Below are positions 1 to 8,905 of a stretch of DNA of 47,473 nucleotides, piece by piece. Within the stretch, counting starts at the first letter, position 1, and the number at the start of each line of letters is the position of its first letter. Source of the stretch: an uncultured Phocaeicola sp. (lineage in GTDB: Bacteria > Bacteroidota > Bacteroidia > Bacteroidales > Bacteroidaceae); contig CALUGI010000024.1 in assembly GCA_944320135.1 (NCBI GenBank), positions 1 through 47,473 of the forward strand, read 5' to 3'. Position numbers and translations under genes: made by a program. The notes under the pieces are model-generated. The model had not been told where the DNA came from, made no database searches, and saw only the letters and a program-made list of their open reading frames with translations.

Positions 1-166
1 GCCCACTAGCCTTATATCAAGTTTCTGTACGTCAGGCCAGATGTTTGCCGCCGGCTTCCTTCAGATTCCAACTCACGGTGGACACCCTTGCCTTAGGCTA
101 TACACTTCCCGCTATCGGGCGTGTTACGGACTTGCACCGGTTAGAGTATGTTCGTGCTGGGCGAAC
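1..166 (-). mobile_element. Group II intron (class C-like), 5' part of the RNA
   Basis: Read on the minus strand, the sequence starts GTTCGCCCAGCACG and continues with blocks typical of domain I of bacterial class C group II introns: GTGCAAGTCC, AGCCTAAGGCAAGGGTGTCC, GGAATCTGAAGGAAGC, CGGCAAAC, GGCCTGACG and GAAACTTGATATAAGGCTAG. The order and spacing resemble the Oceanobacillus group IIC intron as I remember it. The 5' end is set at 166 because a T-rich tract and a terminator hairpin follow immediately upstream, which is where class C introns insert. The intron runs off the left edge, so its catalytic domains V and VI and any reverse transcriptase/maturase gene are not visible. The first base deviates slightly from the GUGYG consensus (GTTCG). 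Confidence 0.85.
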
Positions 167-170
167 AAAC

Positions 171-204
171 AAAAATAGGGTGCAACTCATTGAGCTACAC
201 CCTA
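171..204 (-). terminator. dnaK intrinsic terminator (intron target)
   Basis: On the minus strand a hairpin with stem TAGGGTG/CACCCTA and a short inner CTC/GAG stem lies about 35 bases after the dnaK stop. It is followed by ATTTTTGTTTG. The group II intron begins right after this T-tract. Confidence 0.85.
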
Positions 205-239
205 CTTTTCTATCGTTGGTTATCGTTGCTTACCGATGC

Positions 240-2159
240 TTACTTCACCTCCTCAAAGTCTGCATCCTGAACATTGTCATTGTTCTTGTTGCCACTCTGA
301 CTGTTGTTTGCCTGACCCGCATTAGGACCGGCCTGCGCACCGCCTTGAGCACCGCTCTGTGCATACATCTCAGCACTTGCGGCTTGGAATGCGGTATTCA
401 ATTCAGCCATTGCACTGTCGATGGCTGCCAAATCCTGAGCCTTGTGAGCGTCTTTCAGTTTCTGAAGAGCTGTTTCGATAGGTGCTTTCTTGTCGGCAGG
501 AATCTTGTCGCCAAGGTCTTTCAACTGATTTTCGGTTGTGAAAATCATGGAGTCGGCCTGGTTCAGCTTGTCCACTTTCTCACGTTCCTTCTTGTCAGCC
601 TCAGCGTTAGCAGATGCCTCAGCCTTCATGCGTTCAATTTCTTCCTTGCTCAAGCCGCTGGAAGCCTCGATGCGGATGGCCTGCTCCTTACCTGTAGCCT
701 TATCCTTGGCAGACACTTTCAAGATACCGTTGGCATCGATATCGAAAGTTACTTCAATCTGAGGAACTCCACGACGTGCCGGAGCGATACCTGTCAGGTT
801 GAACTGGCCGATTGACTTGTTCTGTGCCGCCATCGGACGTTCGCCCTGCAATACGTGGATGGTAACTTCTGTCTGGTTATCGGCTGCAGTAGAGAACACT
901 TCACTCTTCTTGCACGGAATGGTCGTGTTGGCATCAATCAGTTTGGTCATTACGCCGCCCATTGTTTCGATACCCAACGTCAACGGAGTGACATCCAACA
1001 GGACGATGTTGCCCACACCGGCTTCCTTGTTCAATACGGCACCCTGAATGGCTGCACCTACGGCTACCACCTCATCCGGGTTCACGCCTTTGGAAGGAAC
1101 CTTGCCGAAGAAGTCCTGAACCAGCTGCTGAACGGCCGGGATACGTGAAGAACCACCCACAAGGATAACCTCATCAATATCCGAATTGCTCAGACCTGCA
1201 TCGCTCATCGCCTTCTTGCACGGCTCCAGACATGCCTGAATCAAATCGTGAGCCAACTGCTCGAACTTGGCACGGGTCAAAGTCTTTACCAAGTGCTTGG
1301 GCACACCGCCAACCGGCATGATGTACGGCAAGTTGATTTCTGTAGAAGTAGAAGAAGACAACTCAATCTTCGCCTTTTCAGCAGCTTCCTTCAAACGCTG
1401 CATGGCCATAGGATCAGCCGTCAAGTCAGCGCCTTCATCATTCTTGAATTCCTGAACCAGCCAGTTGATGATTGCCTGGTCGAAGTCATCGCCGCCCAGA
1501 TGAGTATCACCGTTGGTAGCCAGCACTTCGAACACGCCGCCACCGAACTCCAGAATGGAAATATCGAATGTACCGCCACCGAGGTCAAATACGGCTACCT
1601 TCATATCCTTGTTCGCCTTGTCCACACCGTATGCCAAAGCTGCTGCTGTCGGTTCGTTAACGATACGCTTCACATCCAGACCTGCAATCTGTCCGGCTTC
1701 CTTAGTTGCCTGACGCTGAGAGTCGGAGAAGTATGCCGGCACGGTAATCACGGCTTCCGTCACTTCCTGACCCAGATAATCTTCCGCCGTCTTCTTCATT
1801 TTCTGAAGAATCATAGCTGAAATTTCCTGCGGAGTGTACAGACGTCCGTCGATATCCACACGCGGAGTATTGTTCTCTCCCCTTACCACCGAGTAAGGAA
1901 CGCGCGAAACTTCTTTCTGAACCTGATCGTAAGTCTCTCCCATGAAACGCTTGATGGAGTACACCGTGCGTTTCGGGTTTGTGATAGCCTGACGCTTGGC
2001 AGGATCGCCCACCTTGCGTTCGCCTCCGTCCACGAAACCTACTACAGAAGGAGTAGTACGTTTGCCTTCGCTGTTGGCGATTACCACCGGTTCGTTACCC
2101 TCGAACACTGCTACACATGAGTTTGTAGTTCCTAAGTCAATACCAATAATCTTTCCCAT
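240..2159 (-). CDS. dnaK: Molecular chaperone DnaK (Hsp70)
   Basis: A 639-residue Hsp70 chaperone that binds exposed hydrophobic peptides in the cytoplasm in an ATP cycle with DnaJ and GrpE. The N-terminus [20 protein letters not shown] is the Hsp70 phosphate-1 loop. The ATPase domain contains [17 protein letters not shown] and ends in [13 protein letters not shown]. The substrate domain follows the [17 protein letters not shown] linker region, and the helical lid ends in a Gly/Gln/Asn-rich tail and DADFEEVK. The start at 2159 is chosen because the family begins at MGKIIG; the open frame extends 51 codons upstream, but that part has no homology and covers the promoter region. The gene stands alone, with its own terminator. 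dnaJ and grpE are not in the window. Confidence 0.98.
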   Translation of the reverse strand: MGKIIGIDLGTTNSCVAVFEGNEPVVIANSEGKRTTPSVVGFVDGGERKVGDPAKRQAITNPKRTVYSIKRFMGETYDQVQKEVSRVPYSVVRGENNTPRVDIDGRLYTPQEISAMILQKMKKTAEDYLGQEVTEAVITVPAYFSDSQRQATKEAGQIAGLDVKRIVNEPTAAALAYGVDKANKDMKVAVFDLGGGTFDISILEFGGGVFEVLATNGDTHLGGDDFDQAIINWLVQEFKNDEGADLTADPMAMQRLKEAAEKAKIELSSSTSTEINLPYIMPVGGVPKHLVKTLTRAKFEQLAHDLIQACLEPCKKAMSDAGLSNSDIDEVILVGGSSRIPAVQQLVQDFFGKVPSKGVNPDEVVAVGAAIQGAVLNKEAGVGNIVLLDVTPLTLGIETMGGVMTKLIDANTTIPCKKSEVFSTAADNQTEVTIHVLQGERPMAAQNKSIGQFNLTGIAPARRGVPQIEVTFDIDANGILKVSAKDKATGKEQAIRIEASSGLSKEEIERMKAEASANAEADKKEREKVDKLNQADSMIFTTENQLKDLGDKIPADKKAPIETALQKLKDAHKAQDLAAIDSAMAELNTAFQAASAEMYAQSGAQGGAQAGPNAGQANNSQSGNKNNDNVQDADFEEVK

Positions 2160-2233
2160 AATTGTATTTCTGTTTTTTATTTGTTTGCTGATTAAATTGA
2201 TTCCGTAGCGCCGAAGCGTTACGTTCATTGTAT

Positions 2234-2250
2234 GGCAAATGGCGTGCCAA
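2234..2250 (-). promoter_or_regulatory. Sigma-54-type -24/-12 motif upstream of dnaK
   Basis: On the minus strand TTGGCACGCCATTTGCC matches the sigma-54 consensus TGGCACG-N4-TTGCW at all but the last base, with the required 10 bases between the -24 GG and the -12 GC. Initiation about 12 bases further on would leave a leader of about 60 nt before the dnaK ATG. A second TTGGCACG lies exactly 21 bp upstream but lacks a correctly spaced GC. No RpoN activator gene is visible, and the motif could be coincidental. Confidence 0.5.
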
Positions 2251-2256
2251 GCAACT

Positions 2257-2294
2257 TTCAGCCCGTGCCAAACAGAAAAGTCTGACACGGGCTG
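2257..2294. other. Inverted repeat between pspC-like gene and dnaK
   Basis: Two perfect 10-bp arms, TCAGCCCGTG and CACGGGCTGA on the minus strand, are separated by 18 bases that can form a further CAGA/TCTG stem. The hairpin sits about 30 bp after the pspC-like stop codon, so it may end that transcript. No T-tract follows on either strand, so it may instead be an operator or an RNA element for dnaK. Confidence 0.55.
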
Positions 2295-2326
2295 ACAATT
2301 TGTCCGCTTCAAATGACAAAACTTGC

Positions 2327-3376
2327 TTACAACATGACATTGTCAACAAAAGGTATGGCACTGTTAGCGAAGGGAGACTGCACGAGCACAACGATTCCTG
2401 CAACGAGAGCCACAAGCCACAACAGCACAAGAACCACTTTCACCGATGTAGACATCGGCTTCCAGTTTCCGAACGCCTGCATAATCGCCTGCACCAGCCC
2501 CACTATGGGAATCCCCGCAACCAAGAGGCCGCAAACGGAAAGGAAGCCCGCCGCCAAAGGAAAAGAGCTCACCGCGTTCCAGTCAAAAACCGGCGACAAA
2601 TCATACAGCAGAGCGGGCACGCTTGCCAACACCCCGACCGCCGCAAGAAAGAGCGAGAACACAACAACCAAAGCCACAAGCAGCCCCGGAAGCAAACATA
2701 CGACCAGCAAAACCAAACAAAGTTTCAGCACAAGTCCGATGACGCGCACAATCACGTCGCCGACCTTGCGCCATACCGACCGCTCGCCCGAACCGCCGTC
2801 CTTCCTTCCGAAGCCTCCGGTCACCGTGCGCCCGATGTTCTCCATATTGACAGGCTCGCCCCGCATCTGGAGCTTCTCCGTTGCAGTCCGCGCCAGAGGG
2901 ACGATAATCCATGCAGCCAGATAAACCAAAAGCAACCATTGGAAGAAACATCCGGCAACAAGCAAGAGCAAACGCAAAGGCACTACGTCCAGCTTAAAAT
3001 AAGCGGCTACGCCCGACACGACCCCTCCCAGCACCTTGTCGTCCGGATTGCGGAACAAGCGGCGCACCGCCTTCCTTCCATTGTCCGTTTCCGCATCCGC
3101 AGCCTCATCTTCCGCATCATTCAGTTCTTCCGGCTTGCCCATCCGGGCAATTACGGCCTCTACGTTCTCCAGCGTCACCACGCAATTCCTTCCGTCCGCA
3201 CGTTCGTCAAAAAGCTCCGCGATGCGCACCTCCATATCGCGCACAATCTCCTCCCCTTCCGGATTCTTGCGGAAATGATAGCGCAGATTGTTCAGATAGC
3301 TGTCAAGAAGGGCGTAGGCATCCTCATCGATATTATATATAGTGCCTCCCAAGTTTACGGTCAAAGTCTTTTTCAT
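2327..3376 (-). CDS. PspC-domain membrane protein
   Basis: A 349-residue protein. The N-terminal 85 or so residues ([20 protein letters not shown] onward) are a soluble region common in Bacteroidota PspC proteins. Around residues 105-165 lies the PspC domain: [20 protein letters not shown], then a hydrophobic pair of segments around [20 protein letters not shown]. The C-terminal half contains several further membrane segments (for example [20 protein letters not shown]). PspC proteins sense or stabilise stress at the inner membrane; the exact role here is unknown. The start overlaps the stop of the upstream padR-like gene by 4 bp, so the two are translated together. PadR-PspC pairs of this kind are common in Bacteroidales. 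Confidence 0.9.
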   Translation of the reverse strand: MKKTLTVNLGGTIYNIDEDAYALLDSYLNNLRYHFRKNPEGEEIVRDMEVRIAELFDERADGRNCVVTLENVEAVIARMGKPEELNDAEDEAADAETDNGRKAVRRLFRNPDDKVLGGVVSGVAAYFKLDVVPLRLLLLVAGCFFQWLLLVYLAAWIIVPLARTATEKLQMRGEPVNMENIGRTVTGGFGRKDGGSGERSVWRKVGDVIVRVIGLVLKLCLVLLVVCLLPGLLVALVVVFSLFLAAVGVLASVPALLYDLSPVFDWNAVSSFPLAAGFLSVCGLLVAGIPIVGLVQAIMQAFGNWKPMSTSVKVVLVLLWLVALVAGIVVLVQSPFANSAIPFVDNVML

Positions 3377-3717
3377 TTCTGTTCAGTTTTAATGTCGTTT
3401 CTTAAATGGTTTACTGTTTCAGCGAGTTCGTCCCAAGCCGCTTCGAGGTCTCTCAGAAACTCTGCCCCGTCGTTTGTCAGCCTGTAATACTTTCGCGGAG
3501 GTCCCTGCGTAGATTCCACCCATTCGTAAGCAAGCAGCCCGTCGTTTTTCAACCGGGTCAGCAGAGGATAAAGCGTCCCCTCCACCACAATCAGTTTGGC
3601 CGCCTTGAGCTTCTGGATAATGTCGGAAGCATACGAAGCCTCCCTGTGCAAGAGAAGCAGTATGCAATACTCAAGCATCCCCTTGCGCATCTGCGATTTT
3701 ACATTGTCTACATTCAT
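3373..3717 (-). CDS. PadR-family transcriptional regulator
   Basis: A 114-residue winged-helix protein of the short PadR class. MRKGMLEYCILLLLHREASY is the PadR N-terminal helix, and VVEGTLYPLLTRLKNDGLL is the recognition helix and start of the wing. QGPPRKYYRLTNDG forms the wing, followed by a C-terminal dimerisation helix. It overlaps the pspC-like gene by 4 bp and probably represses this two-gene operon. An inverted repeat at its promoter is a candidate operator. Proteins of this class respond to varied signals, and no ligand can be inferred. Confidence 0.93.
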   Translation of the reverse strand: MNVDNVKSQMRKGMLEYCILLLLHREASYASDIIQKLKAAKLIVVEGTLYPLLTRLKNDGLLAYEWVESTQGPPRKYYRLTNDGAEFLRDLEAAWDELAETVNHLRNDIKTEQK

Positions 3718-3739
3718 AGCTTCTATTGTTTGTATGGCA

Positions 3740-3775
3740 CAAATATAGGCGTTGTCCGAGTACTATGTATAACAT
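3740..3775 (-). promoter_or_regulatory. padR-pspC promoter and candidate PadR operator
   Basis: On the minus strand TATATTTG (3747 to 3740) is a perfect Bacteroidales -7 element, 22 bp before the padR ATG. The palindrome ATGTTATACAT (3775 to 3765) covers the -33 region. An ATGT/ACAT palindrome is the general form of PadR operators, so autorepression is plausible. Confidence 0.6.
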
Positions 3776-3823
3776 GATATCCAATATTGGTATAAATTAA
3801 CACATATATACCCGTATTTGGCA

Positions 3824-3876
3824 AAACAAAAAGCAGACATTCTGACGTTTCACCCCGAACGCCAGAATATCTGCTT
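3824..3876 (-). terminator. Terminator of the LPS core operon
   Basis: A long hairpin with arms AAGCAGATATTCTGGCGTT and AACGTCAGAATGTCTGCTT (minus strand, two mismatches) is followed by TTTGTTTTGCC. It lies about 40 bp after the last gene of the operon. Confidence 0.9.
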
Positions 3877-3918
3877 GAAATACGACGGATATTTTTCAGG
3901 AAAGCAAAAAAGACACAA

Positions 3919-4951
3919 TCAATGCAGCCCGAACAGTGCATCTATTTGCCTGTAGAAATCATCTTTTTCTTTCAATATCCTTTTCCTGTAAGTTTCAAAG
4001 TTCTTAATATGTCCTTCATAATCAGCAAGAACATCCTTCATTCGTCCGACTATTTCCTGCACAGGCGTGTCCTTTTCCGATATTTTATACCAGCAGCAAA
4101 TCGGTATATCCACATCATTGGCAGCCGCTCCTCTCCTGCCGGTTATCACGCAGCATCCGTTAACTGCAGCCTCCCTCGGAATCCGGTCCATCCCCGGATG
4201 ATTTCCGAAATCAATGTACAGTTTGCTGGAAACAAACAGTTGCTGCAGTTCAGTCCGAGAAAGGTTCTGCAAAGGAACAAAAGTCAAATCAGGAGCAGCC
4301 TTCATCAGCCTGCGCGTAAATCTCAGCCCTTTCTTAGGATTGTAAAGCACAACCGGATTTCTCTCGCAAGAAATGGAATCGGCAATAAGTTCTGTATTAA
4401 TGTAATCTTTCAAAGGATATAGATTCTTCACACTCCGGGCTGACAAGAAAAGCCGCGCATATTCAGACTGATAGGCATGAATATATTCTTTCTCAACAGC
4501 AAACTTTATAGAGAAATCATTTCGGAAACTCCATTTGAAACGAAACAGTCCTGCGGTGCGATGCCACAATTCTTCCAAAGCATACCCCTTGGAATAACAG
4601 AATATTTCCGACAAAGGAATATGTTTCTTTTCATTACGATAATAATTGTCTACGCTCAACCACCATAAAACGACCTGAGCATGCAGGTAATTTTTGCTGA
4701 GATGAAAAACATATCTCCGGCAGCACTGCCACATTCCCCTCTACATCATCTACATGCTCTGCTACAGCCACTTCATATTTTGTATAAGCAGCCAAAACAC
4801 CCAACTGAGGGTTGTCATAATAATAAATGTACGCATCCTTGTTTCTTTTCCTCAAATAATCAACCAACTGATGCAGCAATTCCACCCCTCCGGTAGGCGC
4901 GTTCGAGGGTGAAAACACATAAATCTTAGAAAAATCACACAACTTCTTCAT
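3919..4951 (-). pseudogene. Glycosyltransferase, frameshifted
   Basis: Two overlapping frames together give one protein of about 340 residues. The first (4951-4634) begins MKKLCDFSKIYVFSPSNAPT and contains GGVELLHQLVDYLRKR. The second (open from 4734 to 3919) continues LSKNYLHAQVVLWWLSVDNY and contains the conserved block VSSKLYIDFGNHPGMDRIPR followed by EAAVNGCCVITGRRGAA. That block is typical of Bacteroidales polysaccharide glycosyltransferases. Removing one base from the A5 run at 4705-4709 (T5 on the coding strand) joins the frames as VLPEICFHLSKNYLHAQ. It is the last gene of the LPS operon and overlaps the GT2 gene before it. It is either a genuine inactivating frameshift, slippage-dependent expression, or a sequencing error. 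Confidence 0.8.
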
Positions 4952-5753
4952 CGCTTGTCAAATGTTTTGATATGCCATTAATGCAGAGATACTCTTTATT
5001 CTGCCTTTTCGCAAGCCCCTTAGCCATATTTTCAGATTGGTCAGTCCATGAACGAGGATGGTGGAGGTGATATTCCACCGCCAGATTCCTGAGCGAACAA
5101 AACTTCAAGCCGGCCATTTTAAATCTCCACACAAGGTCCGTATCTTCTCCATAAGCGGGCTTGTCGTAATCTTCGTCGAAGCCGTTGATGGACATGATCG
5201 CTTCCCTCGAAAAAGACATGTTGCACCCGGTCAGGTAATCCAGCTTCCTCAGCTTGTGCAGCCAAGGAATATACAGCCCTTCTTCCGGCCTTTCAATGCC
5301 GTTCTTGAAAAGCAACGACTTCCACACCACCTTTTGCAACCGCAACACATACGCAGAATCGCCCAACAATGCACGCGACTGGCTTTCACCGAGCAGAACC
5401 CTCAGCCCGGCAAGCACTCTGTCTGGCCGGAAATGCGCGATATGCGCTTCCATAAAACGCGGATGCAACACGCAATCCCCATCAATAAAGACCAAATGCT
5501 CGGCACGGGCAGCAATTATCGCACGATTCAGCGCACGGTTCTTCCTCCATCCCGCATCCTTTTGGGTCAAATGCCTGAACGGAACGCCAAACGGATACAA
5601 AGAAACGAACTGCCTGACTTCCGGCGATTCTCCGTCTTCAGAAACGATAACCTCAAAATCCTGCCTCGTCTGATAAGCGAGACTGTCTAAAACGGCTTTT
5701 AGAAACGGTACGTTTTTATAAACGCTTATAATCAATGTAGCTTTCGGTGACAT
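4935..5753 (-). CDS. Glycosyltransferase family 2
   Basis: A 272-residue cytoplasmic GT-A-fold transferase. The N-terminus TLIISVYKNVPFLKAVLDSL is the nucleotide-sugar binding start of GT2. EVIVSEDGES contains the first acidic motif, and HLVFIDGDCVLHPRFMEAH contains the DGD metal-binding motif. TGCNMSFSREAIMSINGFDE and YGEDTDLVWRFKMAG carry the acceptor-loop and ED motifs. It probably adds a sugar to the LPS core made by this operon; donor and acceptor cannot be told. It lies 46 bp after the GT4 gene and overlaps the following frameshifted transferase gene by 17 bp. Confidence 0.93.
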   Translation of the reverse strand: MSPKATLIISVYKNVPFLKAVLDSLAYQTRQDFEVIVSEDGESPEVRQFVSLYPFGVPFRHLTQKDAGWRKNRALNRAIIAARAEHLVFIDGDCVLHPRFMEAHIAHFRPDRVLAGLRVLLGESQSRALLGDSAYVLRLQKVVWKSLLFKNGIERPEEGLYIPWLHKLRKLDYLTGCNMSFSREAIMSINGFDEDYDKPAYGEDTDLVWRFKMAGLKFCSLRNLAVEYHLHHPRSWTDQSENMAKGLAKRQNKEYLCINGISKHLTSDEEVV

Positions 5754-5799
5754 CTCTTTCTATCTTTATTCTTTTCAAGTTATAAGCAATTGACACGAA

Positions 5800-6879
5800 T
5801 CATCTGTAAGAATCCAAAATAAGGTTCACAAACTTATCATAGCTCAAACTGCGTTCAAAATATGATTTCGCGCTTTCACCCAGCCGCTCTCTCCACTGCG
5901 GCCGTTCAATCGCCTCCCTCAACGCATCGGCCAGACATGACTCATCTCCGGGTGCCACAAGCAAACCGTTCACCCGATGAGCCATATACTCCGGTTGAGC
6001 GCCGTTGTTGGTAGCGATTACACACTTACCGGCCTGCATAAATTCCATTGGCGACAGCGGGCAGGCTTCCCTCACGATTGAAGGGGCAACGCCTATGTCG
6101 GCATCCCGAATAAAGCTGCGGACATTTTCCGAAAAACCGTAAAAAAACACTCTGTCCCCAATGCCGGACTTTTCCGCCAACTGCCACAACTTGCGGCTGT
6201 AGCCTTCAGGCTTGCATGCCCCAACAAACACCAAAGCAAAATTCAATTCCCTTATCCGGCCAAGCGCCTTTACCAGAACAGCGCATCCTTTAGAACGCCT
6301 TACGCGACCAGAATACACAATCAACGGAATACGCTTCGGAATGCCATACTTTTCCCTCAACGATTCGCCTTCCGCTTTATCCGTTTCCGGTATGCTGTTA
6401 TGGACCACCCGGCACTTGCCTTCCGGCATCCACCCATTGACGCTTGTCCATAGCCTTTTCGACAAATCGGACACAAAAATGATACTGTGCAGCTTCTTAA
6501 ACATACGCCTGAACACAAAATTCACTCGGCTGGCACGTGCAATATGTCGGGTAAACACAACCTTCACCTCCTTCCTTCCACTTAACCACACGGCTGCTAT
6601 TGCCAACGGCACAAACGTCTTATCGTGAACATGTATCACCTCTGCCATCGTCTTGCGCACAATACGCGAAAGACTTATAGCCGAACATATATCCAACGCC
6701 CCTCTAAACGGCAATGCCATAAAAGAAACATTTCCCTCCAACCTGCGTTTTACCGCCTTGCTGTCACGGGACAAATAAACCACCTCATGTCCGCGCTTTT
6801 CCAGAGCCTTCCCCAAATCAAGGATATACTGCTCTGCACCTCCCCATATTCTGCCGGGAAATATCTGCACCACCTTCAT
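5800..6879 (-). CDS. Glycosyltransferase family 4
   Basis: A 359-residue GT-B-fold transferase. KVVQIFPGRIWGGAEQYILD is the GT4 N-terminal glycine-rich acceptor region. VIHVHDKTFVPLA follows in the same domain. The donor-binding domain includes RIPLIVYSGRVRRSKGC and an EX7E motif in REACPLSPMEFMQAGKCVIA. It probably extends the LPS core or a surface glycan from a nucleotide-sugar donor at the inner face of the membrane. Its start overlaps the stop of the preceding phosphotransferase gene by 4 bp (ATGA), so translation is coupled. Confidence 0.94.
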   Translation of the reverse strand: MKVVQIFPGRIWGGAEQYILDLGKALEKRGHEVVYLSRDSKAVKRRLEGNVSFMALPFRGALDICSAISLSRIVRKTMAEVIHVHDKTFVPLAIAAVWLSGRKEVKVVFTRHIARASRVNFVFRRMFKKLHSIIFVSDLSKRLWTSVNGWMPEGKCRVVHNSIPETDKAEGESLREKYGIPKRIPLIVYSGRVRRSKGCAVLVKALGRIRELNFALVFVGACKPEGYSRKLWQLAEKSGIGDRVFFYGFSENVRSFIRDADIGVAPSIVREACPLSPMEFMQAGKCVIATNNGAQPEYMAHRVNGLLVAPGDESCLADALREAIERPQWRERLGESAKSYFERSLSYDKFVNLILDSYR

Positions 6880-8879
6880 CGCTCAAAATCTTTAACTCCA
6901 CTGTTTCCGCTCCCTGAAGCCTCTTTTTCAATCGCCGCCTTCCCGGCCTGCATCCGCTCCATATAGCTCTGTATGATTGCCTGAAGTTGCTTTTTCATGG
7001 CTGCTTCATCTTCTGTCATTCCGACCAAGTTATGTTCTAAAAGTTTGTCTGTGCGATAATTGTAAACGCCAATCACATTATGCCCGTCAAACTGCATCAA
7101 ATAATCGCCTTTGATAAATTGCGGCAAATGATCCCAGTTTATCGCCCATGTATCTTCCGCTTCTGTTCTGAACAAGTCTTTCCCGAACGCTATATACGGC
7201 CTGTCATATCCAAGATAACCAAGCAAAGTAGGCATGATGTCTATTTGCTGGGCTATTCCGTCACGGCATCCGGACGGAATCTCGCCGGACGGATCATATA
7301 TGATGATAGGAATACGGAAATGACCCAGCTCCGTCTTGTATTCCGCATGTGTCGTCTTGCTGCTTGCATGGTCGGCTGTTATGACAAAAATCGTATTCTT
7401 ATACCAGCTCTGCTCAGAAGCTGTCTCAAAGAAACGCTTCAGCGCATAATCCGTATAGCGGATACACTTGTGCAACGCATGAGCTCCTTCGTCTTTAAAC
7501 ACGTCTTTATATTGCTCCGGGACGGCAAACGGATGATGCGAAGACAGGGTGAACACCGAAGCCATGAACGGCTCTTTCATTTCGCTCATCTTCAAGCAAA
7601 AATATTGCAGGAAAGGTTCATCCCAAATTCCCCACGTGCCGTCGAACTCTCCATTTCCTCCAAAACGAGAGTCTGCACAAAATTCGTCAAGCCCGAAATA
7701 TTCTTCGAATCCTGCTGAACGCGCAAAAGCCTGAAAGCCCATTGAAGAATTGTCCGCCCCATGAAAGAAAGCCGTATGATAGCCCCATTTTCCAAGCTCG
7801 CCGGCAATGCCGTTGATTTTGTTCAACGAGAAAGGCGTCAGCACGAACGGCTTGTCCATCCGAGGTATGGATGCCAGTACCGCAGGCATCGCATCGATAC
7901 TGAAACCGCTATTGCTGAACGTTTCACGGAACGTGAGGCTGCAATTCAGCAAAGAATCCACAAACGGAGTGTAACCCTTGTACGCCCCGTTGTCAAGCCC
8001 CTTGTTCAATCCTCCGACAAATTCCTGAGCAAAGCTCTCCACAATCAGGACAACCACATTTTTCCGACGCACAACAAGGCTGTCAGACGGAATATGCACC
8101 GGCGAATACCACCTGTCAAGCTCCTTTCTGTCTTGAAAATAAACGGGAGTGCGCTGAGGCTTTTCCATCAGCGTGCGGATTATCGCAAATGGAGTGTTAA
8201 GCACGATGCCCGTTTCTACCGCCCTGTCTACATACTGATGCGCATTGCTTACGGCTATGGGGCGGGTAGTGGTAAAGAACGATGCGCCACGCATACAGCA
8301 AATCGCTATAGGTACGGTCACGACCAACGATACGGTTTGCCTCAAATAATACTTCCATAAAGGCCTGCCCGCATTGTCCGCCGAAGGATGCCTGTAAAAC
8401 TTTACCAGAAAAGCGGTCAGAGCAACGGCAAGCAACACCAAATACCAATGTCTGACAAATTCTATACCAAAAATCGTCCATAGGTTGTTTTCGTTCTTAA
8501 ACTCGTCAAACGTCATGGCCGTAATGCGCTGTTGGCTAAAAGGGAAATAGACGGAATCTATCAAATTTGCCGCGATACATACCGAATTTGCCGCCACGAA
8601 CAAAACTTTCGCCGCCATTCTGAACAGACGGGTTTCCTTGCAATGCAAAGGGAACAACAGCATCAGAATATAAAGGCTGTTCGTATAGAATATGGCTGAA
8701 GAGTCGAACAGCAATCCGCCTTGAAGCATCTTGGGAAGAGAACGCCAATCGAAACCGACTTGGAACATATTCCAGTTTTCCAGCAGAAAGGCAAACCTGC
8801 AAACCTCATAGCAAAAATACACCAGCACAAGATTGACCGCTACACACCAAGGCGTCTTGTTTATTTCCACGAATTTCAT
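6876..8879 (-). CDS. LtaS/MdoB-like head-group transferase (sulfatase fold), first copy
   Basis: A 667-residue inner-membrane protein. About five hydrophobic segments in residues 1-200 anchor an alkaline-phosphatase-superfamily domain exposed to the periplasm. NVVVLIVESFAQEF carries the first metal-binding Glu. NSGFSIDAMPAVLASIP (around residue 325) holds the nucleophile position, here Ser. VITADHASSKTTHAEY provides the Asp-His metal ligands. The family moves phosphoglycerol or phosphoethanolamine groups from phospholipids to glycans. In an operon with waaA and core glycosyltransferases, the likely target is the LPS core or lipid A. It is followed by a GT4 gene with a 4-bp overlap and preceded by a second, divergent member 26 bp upstream. 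Confidence 0.88.
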   Translation of the reverse strand: MKFVEINKTPWCVAVNLVLVYFCYEVCRFAFLLENWNMFQVGFDWRSLPKMLQGGLLFDSSAIFYTNSLYILMLLFPLHCKETRLFRMAAKVLFVAANSVCIAANLIDSVYFPFSQQRITAMTFDEFKNENNLWTIFGIEFVRHWYLVLLAVALTAFLVKFYRHPSADNAGRPLWKYYLRQTVSLVVTVPIAICCMRGASFFTTTRPIAVSNAHQYVDRAVETGIVLNTPFAIIRTLMEKPQRTPVYFQDRKELDRWYSPVHIPSDSLVVRRKNVVVLIVESFAQEFVGGLNKGLDNGAYKGYTPFVDSLLNCSLTFRETFSNSGFSIDAMPAVLASIPRMDKPFVLTPFSLNKINGIAGELGKWGYHTAFFHGADNSSMGFQAFARSAGFEEYFGLDEFCADSRFGGNGEFDGTWGIWDEPFLQYFCLKMSEMKEPFMASVFTLSSHHPFAVPEQYKDVFKDEGAHALHKCIRYTDYALKRFFETASEQSWYKNTIFVITADHASSKTTHAEYKTELGHFRIPIIIYDPSGEIPSGCRDGIAQQIDIMPTLLGYLGYDRPYIAFGKDLFRTEAEDTWAINWDHLPQFIKGDYLMQFDGHNVIGVYNYRTDKLLEHNLVGMTEDEAAMKKQLQAIIQSYMERMQAGKAAIEKEASGSGNSGVKDFER

Positions 8880-8905
8880 TGTATATTATATTTGGTTCTT
8901 TTTAA

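Noticed and set aside
211-235. Short TATCGTTG direct repeat after dnaK
   Set aside because: Two 8-base copies at close range are well within chance and lie between the stop codon and the terminator.
2251-2271. Second TTGGCACG as another sigma-54 promoter
   Set aside because: The next GC lies 15 instead of 10 bases after the GG, so the spacing is wrong.
2160-2312. 51-codon N-terminal extension of dnaK
   Set aside because: Hsp70 proteins start at [12 protein letters not shown]; the extension covers an inverted repeat and a promoter motif.
2228-3487. 419-codon plus-strand frame across the dnaK promoter and pspC-like gene
   Set aside because: Low-complexity His/Gln/Arg-rich translation antisense to clearly real genes.
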